A DNA stretch of 33,731 bases. Origin: Deltaproteobacteria bacterium (GTDB lineage: Bacteria > Desulfobacterota > BSN033 > UBA1163). Positions 1-8,123 of this stretch are shown here, one piece after another. The DNA is taken from contig JAGXTA010000124.1 in NCBI GenBank assembly GCA_018333535.1, positions 1 through 33,731 of the forward strand, in the 5' to 3' direction. The stretch's first letter is position 1, and each line of letters starts with the position of its first letter. The position numbers were made by a program, and so were the translations under genes. The notes beneath the pieces are model-generated. The model saw only the letters and a list, made by a program, of their open reading frames with translations, had not been told where the DNA came from and did no database searches.

Positions 1-158
1 CCCACTTTACTGCTTCTGTTCAACTCCACAATGTCCGGGGCTATTATCTCATAAAGCCTCGGATTCTCATTCAAGATCGTATCGATTAATGCCAATTCCG
101 GATCTAATGCCCAGAGCGGTTTCTCTAACTTCAACCTCAGATCATTGAGTATCTTCAT
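1..158 (-). CDS. ISNCY-like transposase, N-terminal fragment (runs off the window)
   Basis: The reverse strand encodes an open frame of 52 codons from an ATG at 158 to the window edge, beginning MKILNDLRLKLEKPLWALDP. A strong ribosome site (AGGAGGGGG type) lies just upstream. From memory the opening, with 'KPLWALDPEL' followed by 'IDTIL', resembles the N-terminus of ISNCY-family transposases; no catalytic residue is inside the window, so this rests on the N-terminus alone. A candidate terminal repeat of the element lies 70-90 bp upstream of the start (227-245), as expected for a transposase close to its IS end. Whether the gene is intact cannot be judged. Confidence 0.6.
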   Translation of the reverse strand, partial: MKILNDLRLKLEKPLWALDPELALIDTILNENPRLYEIIAPDIVELNRSSKV

Positions 159-226
159 CCCCCTCCTCCTGCAACTTGATTTTTGTGATAATCTCGTCTA
201 ACCTATTGTAATACATCATGTTGCAG

Positions 227-245
227 TTTATAAACAGACTCTAAT
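227..245. repeat. Candidate IS terminal inverted repeat
   Basis: TTTATAAACAGACTCTAAT lies upstream of the transposase start. It matches, with one or two changes, both ends of the miniature element at 31325-31463 (TTTATAAACAGATACTAAT and the reverse complement of ATTAGTGTCTGTTTATAAA). The position and the match suggest that this is the end of the insertion sequence and that the miniature element is mobilised by the same type of transposase. Confidence 0.6.
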
Positions 246-312
246 TAATTCAACCAATTACGAGACCCTGAAATAAATTCAGGGTGACAAAATAATAATT
301 ACGACACAGCCG
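246..312. repeat. Truncated copy of the AGAGACTGTGT miniature element
   Basis: The stretch carries CGAGACCCTGAA, TTCAGGGTGACAAAA and ATTACGACACAG in the order found on the reverse strand of the element at 7956-8109. Its outer half is missing and the copy begins where the candidate IS end stops, which suggests that the IS landed in it. Confidence 0.5.
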
Positions 313-339
313 TTTGGGGAGAGGGGGTTAAAATGGTAT

Positions 340-1539
340 TTACAACTCACACTTGTAAAACCGTCCCTCCTTCATAATAGCCATAATTTTTTCTTTATGC
401 TGCAGGACACCGATATTCTCAAGAGGGTCCTCATGGATGATAACGACATCAGCCAGTTTTCCCTTCTCCAGAGTCCCGATCTTATCTCCCAGGCCTAAAG
501 CTTCAGAAGCAGTCTTTGTAGCGGCTATAACGGCTTCCATTGGTGTAAAACCCACTTTGACCAGCAACTCCATCTCTTTCAAATTCTCACCATGGCGGTT
601 GAAAGGGGTCCCGGCATCTGTTCCCATGGCAATGGGAACCCCTGCCTTACGGGCTTTTTTGACACTTTCCCAATGACTCTTCATCACCTTCCTGGACTTT
701 TCGACAGCATAGGCAGGCACTCCTCTTCGAACTCCCGCCTTGATAATGTGATAAGGTGCGCATAAGGTGGGAACAACGAATGCCTTCATATCCAAAAGCA
801 ATCCGATGGCTTCATCATCTAAAAAGAACCCATGCTCAATTGAGTTAATCCCGGCCCAGAGAGCATTTTTAATCCCTTCAGTTCCCTGAGCGTGAGTGGC
901 TGTTCGCCTTCCAGCCTTTCGGGCTTCTTCCACACCGGCGATCAATTCTTCCAGAGTGAACTGTGTGGAGCCAGGTTCCACACCTTTTGTCATGATTCCT
1001 CCGGTCGCCATCAATTTGATCAGGTCCGCTCCAGCCCTGAGTTGTTCCCTCACAGCGGCCCTCACTTCATCCACGCCATTTGCCTCCCGGCCGAACTGCC
1101 ACCCATGTCCGCCTGTCATGCAGACCAGTTTGCCGCTGCAGAGCATTCTTGGCCCTTGAAGAATCCCTGACTCAATGCCATCCCGGATGGCAAGATCGAT
1201 GTAGTCTTTGCCTCCCATATCCCTGACGGTTGTCACTCCGGCCTCCAATGTCCGGCGAGCATGGTCAGCAGCCTTCAAGGTAATCTGGGGGATAGAATCT
1301 TTTAAAAGAGAGGTGATCGGGTCCGGGCTCCCATCCACGCAGATATGGATATGGGCATCGATTAAACCCGGAAGGACGGTCTTTCCTGAAACATCGAATA
1401 CCGTATCTTTTTTCAAAGGTGGGTATTTCTTGGAGGGGCCAACGAACTTCACCAATTTACCATCAACAACAACCATTCCCTTCTCAACCACTCGTCCATT
1501 TCCAATGATGACATTGCCATTTCTAAATAAAATAGCCAC
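340..1539 (-). CDS. Metal-dependent amidohydrolase family protein
   Basis: This is a 399-residue cytosolic hydrolase of the amidohydrolase superfamily, in the group that includes imidazolonepropionase-like and Xaa-Pro dipeptidase-like enzymes. Visible metal ligands are the HxH pair at H63/H65 (GLIDAHIHI), a lysine at K175 that is probably carboxylated (LIKLMATGG), H216 (ATHAQG), H236 (SIEHG) and D308 (MGTDAGTP), so the binuclear site looks complete. The start is GTG with GGAGG just upstream. It lies last in a minus-strand run after a LarA-family gene and a Liv-type importer, so a role in processing the imported compound is possible. The substrate cannot be read from the sequence; a cyclic amide, dipeptide or other C-N bonded compound would fit. 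Confidence 0.85.
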   Translation of the reverse strand: MAILFRNGNVIIGNGRVVEKGMVVVDGKLVKFVGPSKKYPPLKKDTVFDVSGKTVLPGLIDAHIHICVDGSPDPITSLLKDSIPQITLKAADHARRTLEAGVTTVRDMGGKDYIDLAIRDGIESGILQGPRMLCSGKLVCMTGGHGWQFGREANGVDEVRAAVREQLRAGADLIKLMATGGIMTKGVEPGSTQFTLEELIAGVEEARKAGRRTATHAQGTEGIKNALWAGINSIEHGFFLDDEAIGLLLDMKAFVVPTLCAPYHIIKAGVRRGVPAYAVEKSRKVMKSHWESVKKARKAGVPIAMGTDAGTPFNRHGENLKEMELLVKVGFTPMEAVIAATKTASEALGLGDKIGTLEKGKLADVVIIHEDPLENIGVLQHKEKIMAIMKEGRFYKCEL

Positions 1540-1592
1540 TGATTCCTCCGATCAATCGATGGTTATTTTGTTTTTTGTGCATCGTCCATTGT

Positions 1593-2822
1593 TCATCGTG
1601 CATCGTTAAAATACTGCACCGTCCCGTCCGGATAGACAGCCACCTTTGCATTTTCTTTCCACTCTGCCCGCAAAAGCTCCAGAACCTCCTCCCATGTCTT
1701 TGCCCAGAGGATCGAAGGCACTTTGCCGAAGAAACAGGCTCCCACATGATCCTTGAAGGGTGAGAGGACGATAAATCGTTTCACCTTCGTGGGCAGGGGC
1801 TGAGGAAGTTTGAGTCCTCCCTCTCCGCATCTTCCGAACTCACCGAAGAGATAGTGGACGACCTGGCCTGCCGGTTCATTGGCGATGATCACCAGGTCTC
1901 CTCCCTCCTCTTTCAACGAAGGAATTCCAATGAAGGGAGCGATGGCATTCTCGTTCGGCTTGGAATAGGCATTGACAATAACGACATCCATATTTTTTGC
2001 CGGAGCGGTCGCATAGACCTCCTTTGCGAGCTTCATCCCTTCCTGGTGTTCCAGGATGGGATCTCCGACAAAGAGGCTTGTGATTTCTCCCCGGAGGTTG
2101 AGGATCGCATCAATCTTCACGTCGAGTCCGGCCATTCTTGTTGCCTCTTCGATGTCGAGGCGAGGAATGTTGCCATCGATTTTTCCCGGACCCACACAGT
2201 CCGGATGGGTCTTGATCAGGCCGTGATTGTAAGTGATGGAATCGATATGGGCCACGCCTGGAAGGATGATCTTTCCACCCCCTCCATAACCGGAGAAGGA
2301 GTGAGGCACGATGCAGCCGATTCCGATCTTCAGGTCGCAGGCCATCACCTCTCTATTGATCGAGACGGGTGTGCCCTGGTTCGTTTTGCCAAGATAGGTA
2401 CAGAAGTCGAAGGGGTGATGGTTGTAAACCGGAAAACGGTCGAGCACCTCCCCACCAAGTTTCTTTTTGAAGTCAACCGCTGTGTGTGCGCCATGGGCCC
2501 CCAGGGCCGCAATAAAACGGATATGGTCATCCTTGATCCCGGCTTGCCCAAGCTCTTTTAACACAAATGGGACGATTTGGGAAACCGGCGTGGGCCTTGC
2601 CATATCGTCAAAAAGAATGGCAACATCTTTCTTCCCTCTGGCTAATTCTGAGATGGTTTTCGAACCGATAGGATGAGAAAAAGCTCTCTCCATCTCCTTT
2701 AAACCAAGCCTTTTCTTTTCCCCGCCCTTCATCGGACAGAAGAAGATGGACCAGGGGTTCGGAAAATCGAGCTCCATCTCCGTGTTACCATGCCAGAGAA
2801 GCTGAGGAATTTTAACTTTCAT
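1593..2822 (-). CDS. LarA-family protein (nickel-pincer lactate racemase-like)
   Basis: This 409-residue protein belongs to the LarA/DUF2088 family, whose founding member racemises lactate using a nickel-pincer nucleotide bound covalently to a lysine. Visible features are DDMARPTP (72-79, the nucleotide-binding DDxTRPTP-type motif), histidines H110/H113, H174 (CIVPHSFSGYG), K184 in GGGGKIILPG, and H200. K184, H174 and H200 match the numbering I recall for the Lactobacillus enzyme, so the active site appears intact. LarA homologues act on various 2-hydroxy acids, so the substrate need not be lactate. No larB, larC or larE cofactor genes are in the window. It sits between livF and the amidohydrolase, which suggests that the importer brings in a hydroxy acid or a conjugate of one. 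Confidence 0.85.
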   Translation of the reverse strand: MKVKIPQLLWHGNTEMELDFPNPWSIFFCPMKGGEKKRLGLKEMERAFSHPIGSKTISELARGKKDVAILFDDMARPTPVSQIVPFVLKELGQAGIKDDHIRFIAALGAHGAHTAVDFKKKLGGEVLDRFPVYNHHPFDFCTYLGKTNQGTPVSINREVMACDLKIGIGCIVPHSFSGYGGGGKIILPGVAHIDSITYNHGLIKTHPDCVGPGKIDGNIPRLDIEEATRMAGLDVKIDAILNLRGEITSLFVGDPILEHQEGMKLAKEVYATAPAKNMDVVIVNAYSKPNENAIAPFIGIPSLKEEGGDLVIIANEPAGQVVHYLFGEFGRCGEGGLKLPQPLPTKVKRFIVLSPFKDHVGACFFGKVPSILWAKTWEEVLELLRAEWKENAKVAVYPDGTVQYFNDAR

Positions 2823-2879
2823 TGCTTCTTTCGTAACTGTTTACCGCTTTGAAACTAGCCGGAATGAATTGTGAATGGT

Positions 2880-3025
2880 AAAATACGGGTATCAGGTTAC
2901 CAGGATATCAGGGTGCAGGATACCGGGGTATCAGGATCTCAGATAAATAATAAAGGTCTTTTGGTTTGACCTGATATCCCGATATCCTGATGTCCACTTC
3001 CTGATAACCTGATCATCTGATAATC
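2880..3025. repeat. ATCAGG-rich imperfect palindrome between livF and larA
   Basis: The left arm repeats the word ATCAGG in forms such as GGTATCAGGTTACC and GGATATCAGGGTG. The right arm carries the reverse complement (CCTGATATCCCGATATCCTG, then CCTGATAACCTGATCATC). The centre is an AT-rich spacer near 2940-2970. The transcript could fold into a long hairpin between the two genes. There are no spacers of even length, so it is not a CRISPR. Confidence 0.6.
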
Positions 3026-3050
3026 TCTTAAAAAACTCCTAACTCATAAC

Positions 3051-3761
3051 TTAAAGTCCCAGGTAGCTCTGGCGGATATGCTGATTCTTGAGGAGGTCCT
3101 GGCCCGTTCCGCTCATGGCGATGGAGCCATTCTCCAAAACATATCCCCGGTGGGAGAGGCTGAGGGAGTGGAAAACATTCTGTTCCACCAGAAGAATGGT
3201 CGTGCCCTGTCCGTTGATCTCTTTGATGATGTTAAAGATGGTCTTGACCAAAAGGGGTGAAAGACCCAGAGAGGGTTCATCAAGCATCAGAAGGGTGGGA
3301 CAGGCCATCAATCCCCTGCCGATGGCAAGCATCTGCTGTTCGCCGCCGCTTAGGGTTCCCGCCAACTGATGCTTTCTCTCTTCTAAACGGGGAAAGAGTT
3401 TAAAGACCCATCCCATCGTCTCCTTCCTCGCCTTTTTAGCCTTTGGGAATCGGGCCCCCATCTCTAAATTTTCTGTGACGGTGAGAGAAGGAAAGAGCTG
3501 ACGACCTTCCGGCACCTGAACGATCCCCATCTCAACAATCTGCGAGGAGGAACAGAGGTGAATCGGATGGTTTTCAAAAAAAATCTCTCCCCCCTTCAAT
3601 TTTAAAATGCCGGAAACGGTCATCAGAGTGGTGGACTTGCCCGCCCCATTGGAACCCACCATCGAGATGATCTCTCCGGATTGAACCTCGAAGGAGACTC
3701 CCCTCAATGACTGAAGATCCCCGTAAAAGACATCGATCCCGTTAACCCTGAGCACCGGCAA
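3051..3761 (-). CDS. livF: Branched-chain amino acid-type ABC transporter ATPase LivF
   Basis: This 236-residue ATPase energises the LivHM channel at the inner membrane face. Walker A is GSNGAGKSTT (about 36-45), the ABC signature is LSGGEQQ (137-143) and Walker B is LLMLDEP (157-163), followed by the H-loop region with LLVEQN. The length is usual for LivF. The start is a TTG preceded by AGGAGAG and lies 20 nt inside the end of livG, so the two are translationally coupled. The whole livKHMGF set runs in one direction. Confidence 0.92.
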   Translation of the reverse strand: MPVLRVNGIDVFYGDLQSLRGVSFEVQSGEIISMVGSNGAGKSTTLMTVSGILKLKGGEIFFENHPIHLCSSSQIVEMGIVQVPEGRQLFPSLTVTENLEMGARFPKAKKARKETMGWVFKLFPRLEERKHQLAGTLSGGEQQMLAIGRGLMACPTLLMLDEPSLGLSPLLVKTIFNIIKEINGQGTTILLVEQNVFHSLSLSHRGYVLENGSIAMSGTGQDLLKNQHIRQSYLGL

Positions 3762-4473
3762 ACTCCTCTCCTAAATAAGCCTCGATCACCTGTCGATTCT
3801 TTACAACCTCTCCGGGAACCCCTTCTGCTATCTTCTGTCCATAATTTAAAACGACCACCCGCCTTGAAAGAGCCATCAGCCCCCGCATCACATGTTCGAT
3901 CAGGAGGATGGTGACCCCTCGATGATTGACCTCTTTTAACAGCCTGATCAATTCGTCCACTTCGGTCGGCGTCAACCCTGCCATCACCTCGTCCAGGAGG
4001 AGGAGCTTGGGTTCGGTGGCCAATGTCCGCGCCAGCTCAAGCCTTTTCCGGTGGCCAAGGGTGAGGCCCGAAGATAGGGTGTTCGTTTTCTCCTTCAGGC
4101 CTACCAGCTCGATCGTCCGGAGCGCCTTTTCCCGCGCCTCTTTGATCGTTTTTGCCCGGTTCAGGGCAGCTACCACCACATTTTCAAGGACGGTAAGCTC
4201 AATAAACGGCTTGACCAATTGAAAGGTTCGCACCATCCCCTTCTTGCAAACCTGATGGGGTTTTAATCCGACGGTCTTCTCTCCATTGAACCAAACCTCT
4301 CCCGAATCCGGTTTTAAAAAACCTGTGATGACATTAAAGAGGGTGGTCTTGCCAGCCCCGTTTGGCCCGATGATTCCCAGGATCTCTCCCCCGTTCAATT
4401 CAAAAGAGACCTGGGAAACAGCCTTCAGGCCGCCAAAGTTCTTGTTCACTTCTTTCAGCTCTAAGAGAGGCAA
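3742..4473 (-). CDS. livG: Branched-chain amino acid-type ABC transporter ATPase LivG
   Basis: This is the second ATPase of the importer, 243 residues from the start chosen here. Walker A is GPNGAGKTT (about 36-44), and the Walker B region reads LLLLDEVMAGL; the C-terminal GQKIAEGVPGEV segment is typical of LivG. The frame stays open up to 4557, but I place the start at a TTG at 4473 because GGAGG lies 7 nt upstream and the LivG alignment starts there; the extension would be read out of repeat DNA. The signature region reads LTLGHRKRLELAR where LSGG/LSYG-type sequence is usual. A palindromic element separates it from livM. Confidence 0.88.
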   Translation of the reverse strand: MPLLELKEVNKNFGGLKAVSQVSFELNGGEILGIIGPNGAGKTTLFNVITGFLKPDSGEVWFNGEKTVGLKPHQVCKKGMVRTFQLVKPFIELTVLENVVVAALNRAKTIKEAREKALRTIELVGLKEKTNTLSSGLTLGHRKRLELARTLATEPKLLLLDEVMAGLTPTEVDELIRLLKEVNHRGVTILLIEHVMRGLMALSRRVVVLNYGQKIAEGVPGEVVKNRQVIEAYLGEEFAGAQG

Positions 4474-4513
4474 CTTCAAACCTCCAGATGATATGTATGT
4501 TCTAATAATTTCG

Positions 4514-4695
4514 TAACAATTTAGCTGTTTGAAAAAACTTGTAAAATCCCTCCCCACCTCCCTTTGCCAAAGGGAGGAGTAACCCCCCTTTCTCCCCCCT
4601 TAAAATAAGGGGGGGGATGGGGGGGTTATGATGAAGGCCGTTGCGACTCGAAGCCGAGGGGATTAGATATTTTTTTCAAAGCACTAAAGTGATAC
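4514..4695. mobile_element. Miniature inverted-repeat element between livM and livG
   Basis: Its two 25-nt ends (4514-4538 and 4671-4695) match as inverted repeats at 20 of 25 positions and share the core TTTGAAAAAA. The interior holds a very GC-rich palindrome (CCCCCCTTTCTCCCCCCTTA with its G-run counterpart), which would make a strong RNA hairpin. It has no coding capacity. A related half-copy is at 12333-12432. Confidence 0.65.
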
Positions 4696-4726
4696 AGACT
4701 TTCAAACCTCTCACTTATGGAAATCT

Positions 4727-5698
4727 CTACATTTGCTTTGATTCTCTCAGTATGGGCTTCAGAATTTTCTTAATAAATGCAAAAATTCCGCCCGGAAAGA
4801 AAAGAACGGCGGCGATCAGAAGGAGCCCATAGATCACGATATGGATCCCTTCCAGCCCTGCCTTTGTGAAATAGGATCGTGCAATCTCCGAAAGCGGCGT
4901 AAGCAGAAGAGAGCCGATGAGAGGACCAAACGGCGTCCCGAGTCCTCCGATGATGGGTCGCATGATAATTTCAATGGAGACCCACATGGACATGACACTG
5001 GTGGGGTGAAGATAAAAGATGTAATTGGCATAAAAGGTTCCGCCCAGTGCGGTCATAAAAGAACTGATCCCGATAGCAATCATCTTATACTTGAAGACAT
5101 TGACCCCGAGACTTTCAGCCGCATCCTCATCTTCACGAAGGGCGACAAAGTAGCGTCCCCATTTCGAAACCTCCAGAGCCCTCACAACGATCAGAGAAAA
5201 GACCACAAAGCCCAGGGCAATATAGTAGTAAGGAAGATTTCCCCGGAAATGGAAGTTTGCCAATCCCGGTTTGAAATCGACGAAGAGTCCCATCATGTGA
5301 CCCAGGGGTTTGAGGTGCAAGACCGTGAGCCTTCCGATTTCCCCGAAAGCGATCGTCAGGAGAACGAAATAGACCCCTTTTAACCCAAACCGAAACCCCA
5401 AGAACCCTATGGCCAATCCAACGAGGGCGGCTCCAAGGCCTCCGATCCACATGCCGATCCATGGCGTTAGCCCGAGGTCCATCGCTAATTTGGTGGAGAT
5501 ATAGGCGCCAATACCCAGATAGAGGGAGTGCCCGAGCGAAATGGGGCCGGCATATCCGGTCAGGACATTCCAGGATTGCCCCATATAGGCATAGAAGAAA
5601 ATCAGGACGAATATCCCGAGGATGTAATCGCTCACAAAATTGGGAAGAAGGAGAAGGATGAGTAATAGGATAGACAGGAAGGAATAAATGATCTTCAC
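4727..5698 (-). CDS. livM: Branched-chain amino acid-type ABC transporter permease LivM
   Basis: This 323-residue inner-membrane permease has about eight to ten hydrophobic segments, starting with an N-terminal run of Leu/Ile. The motif SWNVLTGYAGPISLGHSLYL (about 42-61) is the LivM hallmark, and GGLGTPFGPLIGSLLL near the C-terminus is the cytoplasmic coupling region. The start is a GTG that overlaps the livH stop by one base (TAGTG), so translation is coupled. It pairs with LivH to form the channel for the compound delivered by the binding protein at 6577-7833. Confidence 0.92.
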   Translation of the reverse strand: MKIIYSFLSILLLILLLLPNFVSDYILGIFVLIFFYAYMGQSWNVLTGYAGPISLGHSLYLGIGAYISTKLAMDLGLTPWIGMWIGGLGAALVGLAIGFLGFRFGLKGVYFVLLTIAFGEIGRLTVLHLKPLGHMMGLFVDFKPGLANFHFRGNLPYYYIALGFVVFSLIVVRALEVSKWGRYFVALREDEDAAESLGVNVFKYKMIAIGISSFMTALGGTFYANYIFYLHPTSVMSMWVSIEIIMRPIIGGLGTPFGPLIGSLLLTPLSEIARSYFTKAGLEGIHIVIYGLLLIAAVLFFPGGIFAFIKKILKPILRESKQM

Positions 5699-6567
5699 TA
5701 ACCCTTACCTCCGAAGAGACCCTTAGGGCGCAGGAGAAGGATCAACACCATAATGCCGAAGCTGATCACCTGCTTGAGCGAACTCGGAATAAAGACCGTG
5801 CCCAATGATTCTGCGACCCCTATCATGAGACCTCCGACCATGGCTCCGGGCAGGCTCCCCATCCCCCCGAGGATAACAATCGCAAAGGAGGTTAATTTGA
5901 AAGGAAAGCCGGTATGGGGTGAAACAGGCATGAGCGGAACAAGTAAAGAGCCTGCCGCACCGACACAGGCCGCCCCTACGCCAAAACAGACCGCATAGAC
6001 CCTGTTGACATTGGTTCCTACGATCAGGGCTCCGGTGCGGTTATCCGCAGAGGCCCGGATCGACTTTCCGATATCCGTATATTTCAAAAAGACAAAGACC
6101 GCGGCTGCAATCAGGAAGGCTAGCAAAAATGCAAGCAGTCTTGGGGTGTCGATCATGATGCTGCCCAGCCATATCGTGCTCAGCGAATATTTCGTATGGG
6201 GACTGTGAGGATCAGGCCCCCAGATGAGCTGGGCCATATTTTCGAGAACCATCATCACCCCGACCATGGCGATGACCTGCATCGACTCATGAAAGGTCAT
6301 GATGCGGTTGACCACGGTTCGCTGGACAATATACCCTAAGACAAACAGGCACGCCGCACTCACCGCAAAGGAGAAGAAGGGATCGATGCCTGTCCAGTTC
6401 ATCAGGGTGAAGGCAATATACATCCCCCAGACGAGCATGGCCCCGTGCGCGAAGTTAATGATCTTCATCACGCCAAAAATGAGGGAGAGGCCTAAAGCGA
6501 TCAGGCTATAGACCCCTCCCAGAAGAAATCCACTGGTGGTTAATTGCAGGATGAGGTTGAGATCCAT
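5698..6567 (-). CDS. livH: Branched-chain amino acid-type ABC transporter permease LivH
   Basis: This is a 289-residue inner-membrane permease of the LivH type. It opens with GFLLGGVYSLIALGLSLIFG and continues with KIINFAHGAMLVWGMY, both diagnostic of the family; the coupling motif GGMGSLPGAMVGGLMIG lies near residue 245. GGGAGGAA-type ribosome-binding sequence precedes the ATG. It follows the binding-protein gene by 9 bp and overlaps livM by one base, in a tight operon. Confidence 0.92.
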   Translation of the reverse strand: MDLNLILQLTTSGFLLGGVYSLIALGLSLIFGVMKIINFAHGAMLVWGMYIAFTLMNWTGIDPFFSFAVSAACLFVLGYIVQRTVVNRIMTFHESMQVIAMVGVMMVLENMAQLIWGPDPHSPHTKYSLSTIWLGSIMIDTPRLLAFLLAFLIAAAVFVFLKYTDIGKSIRASADNRTGALIVGTNVNRVYAVCFGVGAACVGAAGSLLVPLMPVSPHTGFPFKLTSFAIVILGGMGSLPGAMVGGLMIGVAESLGTVFIPSSLKQVISFGIMVLILLLRPKGLFGGKG

Positions 6568-6576
6568 TTCCTCCCT

Positions 6577-7833
6577 TTAAACTCCCCTGTCCCAGATCTG
6601 TTTTGGCATCGGATAGATATATTTCGCCTCAGCCGCTTTATCAGGAAGCACGACCTTGATCGATTGTCCGATGATCTGAATCATGGCGGTGTCGGCATTG
6701 ATATTATCGCCTCTTTCGTCGAAAGCCACGGCCAGCCCGACCATCAGATCCTGTTTGAGATAAGTCTTCTTTAATGCAGCAACGATGTCGTCAGGCTTTG
6801 TTGATTTTGCCCTTTCCAGAGCATCGGCAATCACGAGCACGCCTAAATAGGCGTATCCGGAATTGGTGTCGATATATTTCCCGGGGAATTTTTTCGAGAA
6901 AGCTGAATTGACTTCCTTATACATCTTCCCGACGGGATTATACCAGGGCACATTGTCCATGACAAAGTCGGCAAGGGCTTTCATATCCCGGATAAATTCC
7001 GGTTCATACCATCCCGGGCTTCCCGGACTGATGATCCCCTGGAGTTCAACTCTCTGCTTGTAGAGCTCTCGAATCATCAACTTGGCATCACCGGGTCTTG
7101 CCACAGGAAAGAGGACATCCGGCTTCAGCGCTTTGATCTTTGAAATCTCTGCGGATAAATCCTGAATGCCGAGAGGATATTCGACATGGCCCAGGACCTC
7201 GATGGGAAACTTCTTATCCTTTAAGGCTTTGATGAACGTGGCTCCCTGAACGCGGCCGAAGAGGTCTCCGGTATTGGTCACCACTCCCCTGATCTTGCTG
7301 ATGTTCTTCTCCTTCATGATCTTGTCCATATAGAAGAGCATCGAGTCCGCAAACTTGCTCGTGGTGGGAAAGACCCTGAAGGTGTATTTAAAACCTTTTT
7401 TCGTGATTTCGTCTGCGGCTGCCACATCCATCACAAAGGGAACTCCCCTCTGTTCACACAGCGTGGCAATGGCCATCGCATTTCCGCTTAGGAATGGTCC
7501 TACCAGGGTGACAGCTCCATCCTTAATCACTCTTTCGGCCTCGGAACGGGCCACATCCTCTTTGGCTTCGGAATCGCCAAGGAGAAGCCTCAGTTTTGCT
7601 CCGCCCATTGACTTGATGCCTCCCCTGGCATTGATGTCATCCACCGCCATCTGGTTTCCCCGCCTCATGGAAATTCCGATATCGGAGATGACTCCTGTGA
7701 CGGGTTGGATCGAGGCGATCTTAATCTCCGGGGCCTGAGCGCGCAATAAGGTTGGCACTCCGGCGATTGCAGTGGTGGCTCCAACGGCTGCCGAATACTT
7801 CAGAAATGTCCGACGATTCATCTTCTTCTTCAT
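6577..7833 (-). CDS. Periplasmic substrate-binding protein of the Liv-type importer, Tat signal
   Basis: This 418-residue protein captures the ligand and delivers it to LivHM. I choose the ATG at 7833 because AGGAGG lies 7 nt upstream; the upstream open frame is ignored. The N-terminus NRRTFLKYSAAVGATTAIAG is a good twin-arginine signal, so the protein is probably exported folded. The mature part begins IKIASIQPVTGVISDIGI, typical of the Peripla_BP_6 (LivK-like) family, with VTLVGPFLSGNAMA further on. The family binds amino acids, amides, aromatic acids or other carboxylates, so the ligand is not certain. It is the first gene of the operon livKHMGF. Confidence 0.9.
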   Translation of the reverse strand: MKKKMNRRTFLKYSAAVGATTAIAGVPTLLRAQAPEIKIASIQPVTGVISDIGISMRRGNQMAVDDINARGGIKSMGGAKLRLLLGDSEAKEDVARSEAERVIKDGAVTLVGPFLSGNAMAIATLCEQRGVPFVMDVAAADEITKKGFKYTFRVFPTTSKFADSMLFYMDKIMKEKNISKIRGVVTNTGDLFGRVQGATFIKALKDKKFPIEVLGHVEYPLGIQDLSAEISKIKALKPDVLFPVARPGDAKLMIRELYKQRVELQGIISPGSPGWYEPEFIRDMKALADFVMDNVPWYNPVGKMYKEVNSAFSKKFPGKYIDTNSGYAYLGVLVIADALERAKSTKPDDIVAALKKTYLKQDLMVGLAVAFDERGDNINADTAMIQIIGQSIKVVLPDKAAEAKYIYPMPKQIWDRGV

Positions 7834-7955
7834 AAAAACTCCTCCTTTCAATATGTTTAAAATTTTTCCCCCTAATGAAAGATGCTTAATATATCCCAAA
7901 GCCCCTGCAACTTGTCAAGCCCTGTTTAAATCTCTCCCCTCTCCCCCCTTTCTTA

Positions 7956-8109
7956 AGAGACTGTGTTGTAATCGCTTTTTTGTCACCCTGAACTCGGTTG
8001 CGAGTCGTACCGACTTGGTTCAGGGTCTCGTAACTCATTGAATTTAATAGATGCTGAAACAAGTTCAGCATGACATTTTTACTATTTTCCCCATTACGAC
8101 ACAGTCTCT
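7956..8109. mobile_element. Miniature inverted-repeat element with AGAGACTGTGT ends
   Basis: The ends AGAGACTGTGTTGTAAT (7956-7972) and the reverse complement of ATTACGACACAGTCTCT (8093-8109) differ at one position in 17. The interior contains two further palindromes, ACCCTGAA with TTCAGGGT and GCTGAA with TTCAGC. It has no coding capacity. A truncated copy is at 246-312. Confidence 0.7.
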
Positions 8110-8123
8110 AAAGGGGGGATGGT

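Noticed and set aside
2880-3025. CRISPR array
   Set aside because: The repeats are six to ten bases, uneven and arranged as a palindrome; no cas genes are present.
4474-4557. 28-residue N-terminal extension of LivG
   Set aside because: It is encoded partly by the repeat element and has no ribosome site; a TTG with GGAGG starts the conserved part.
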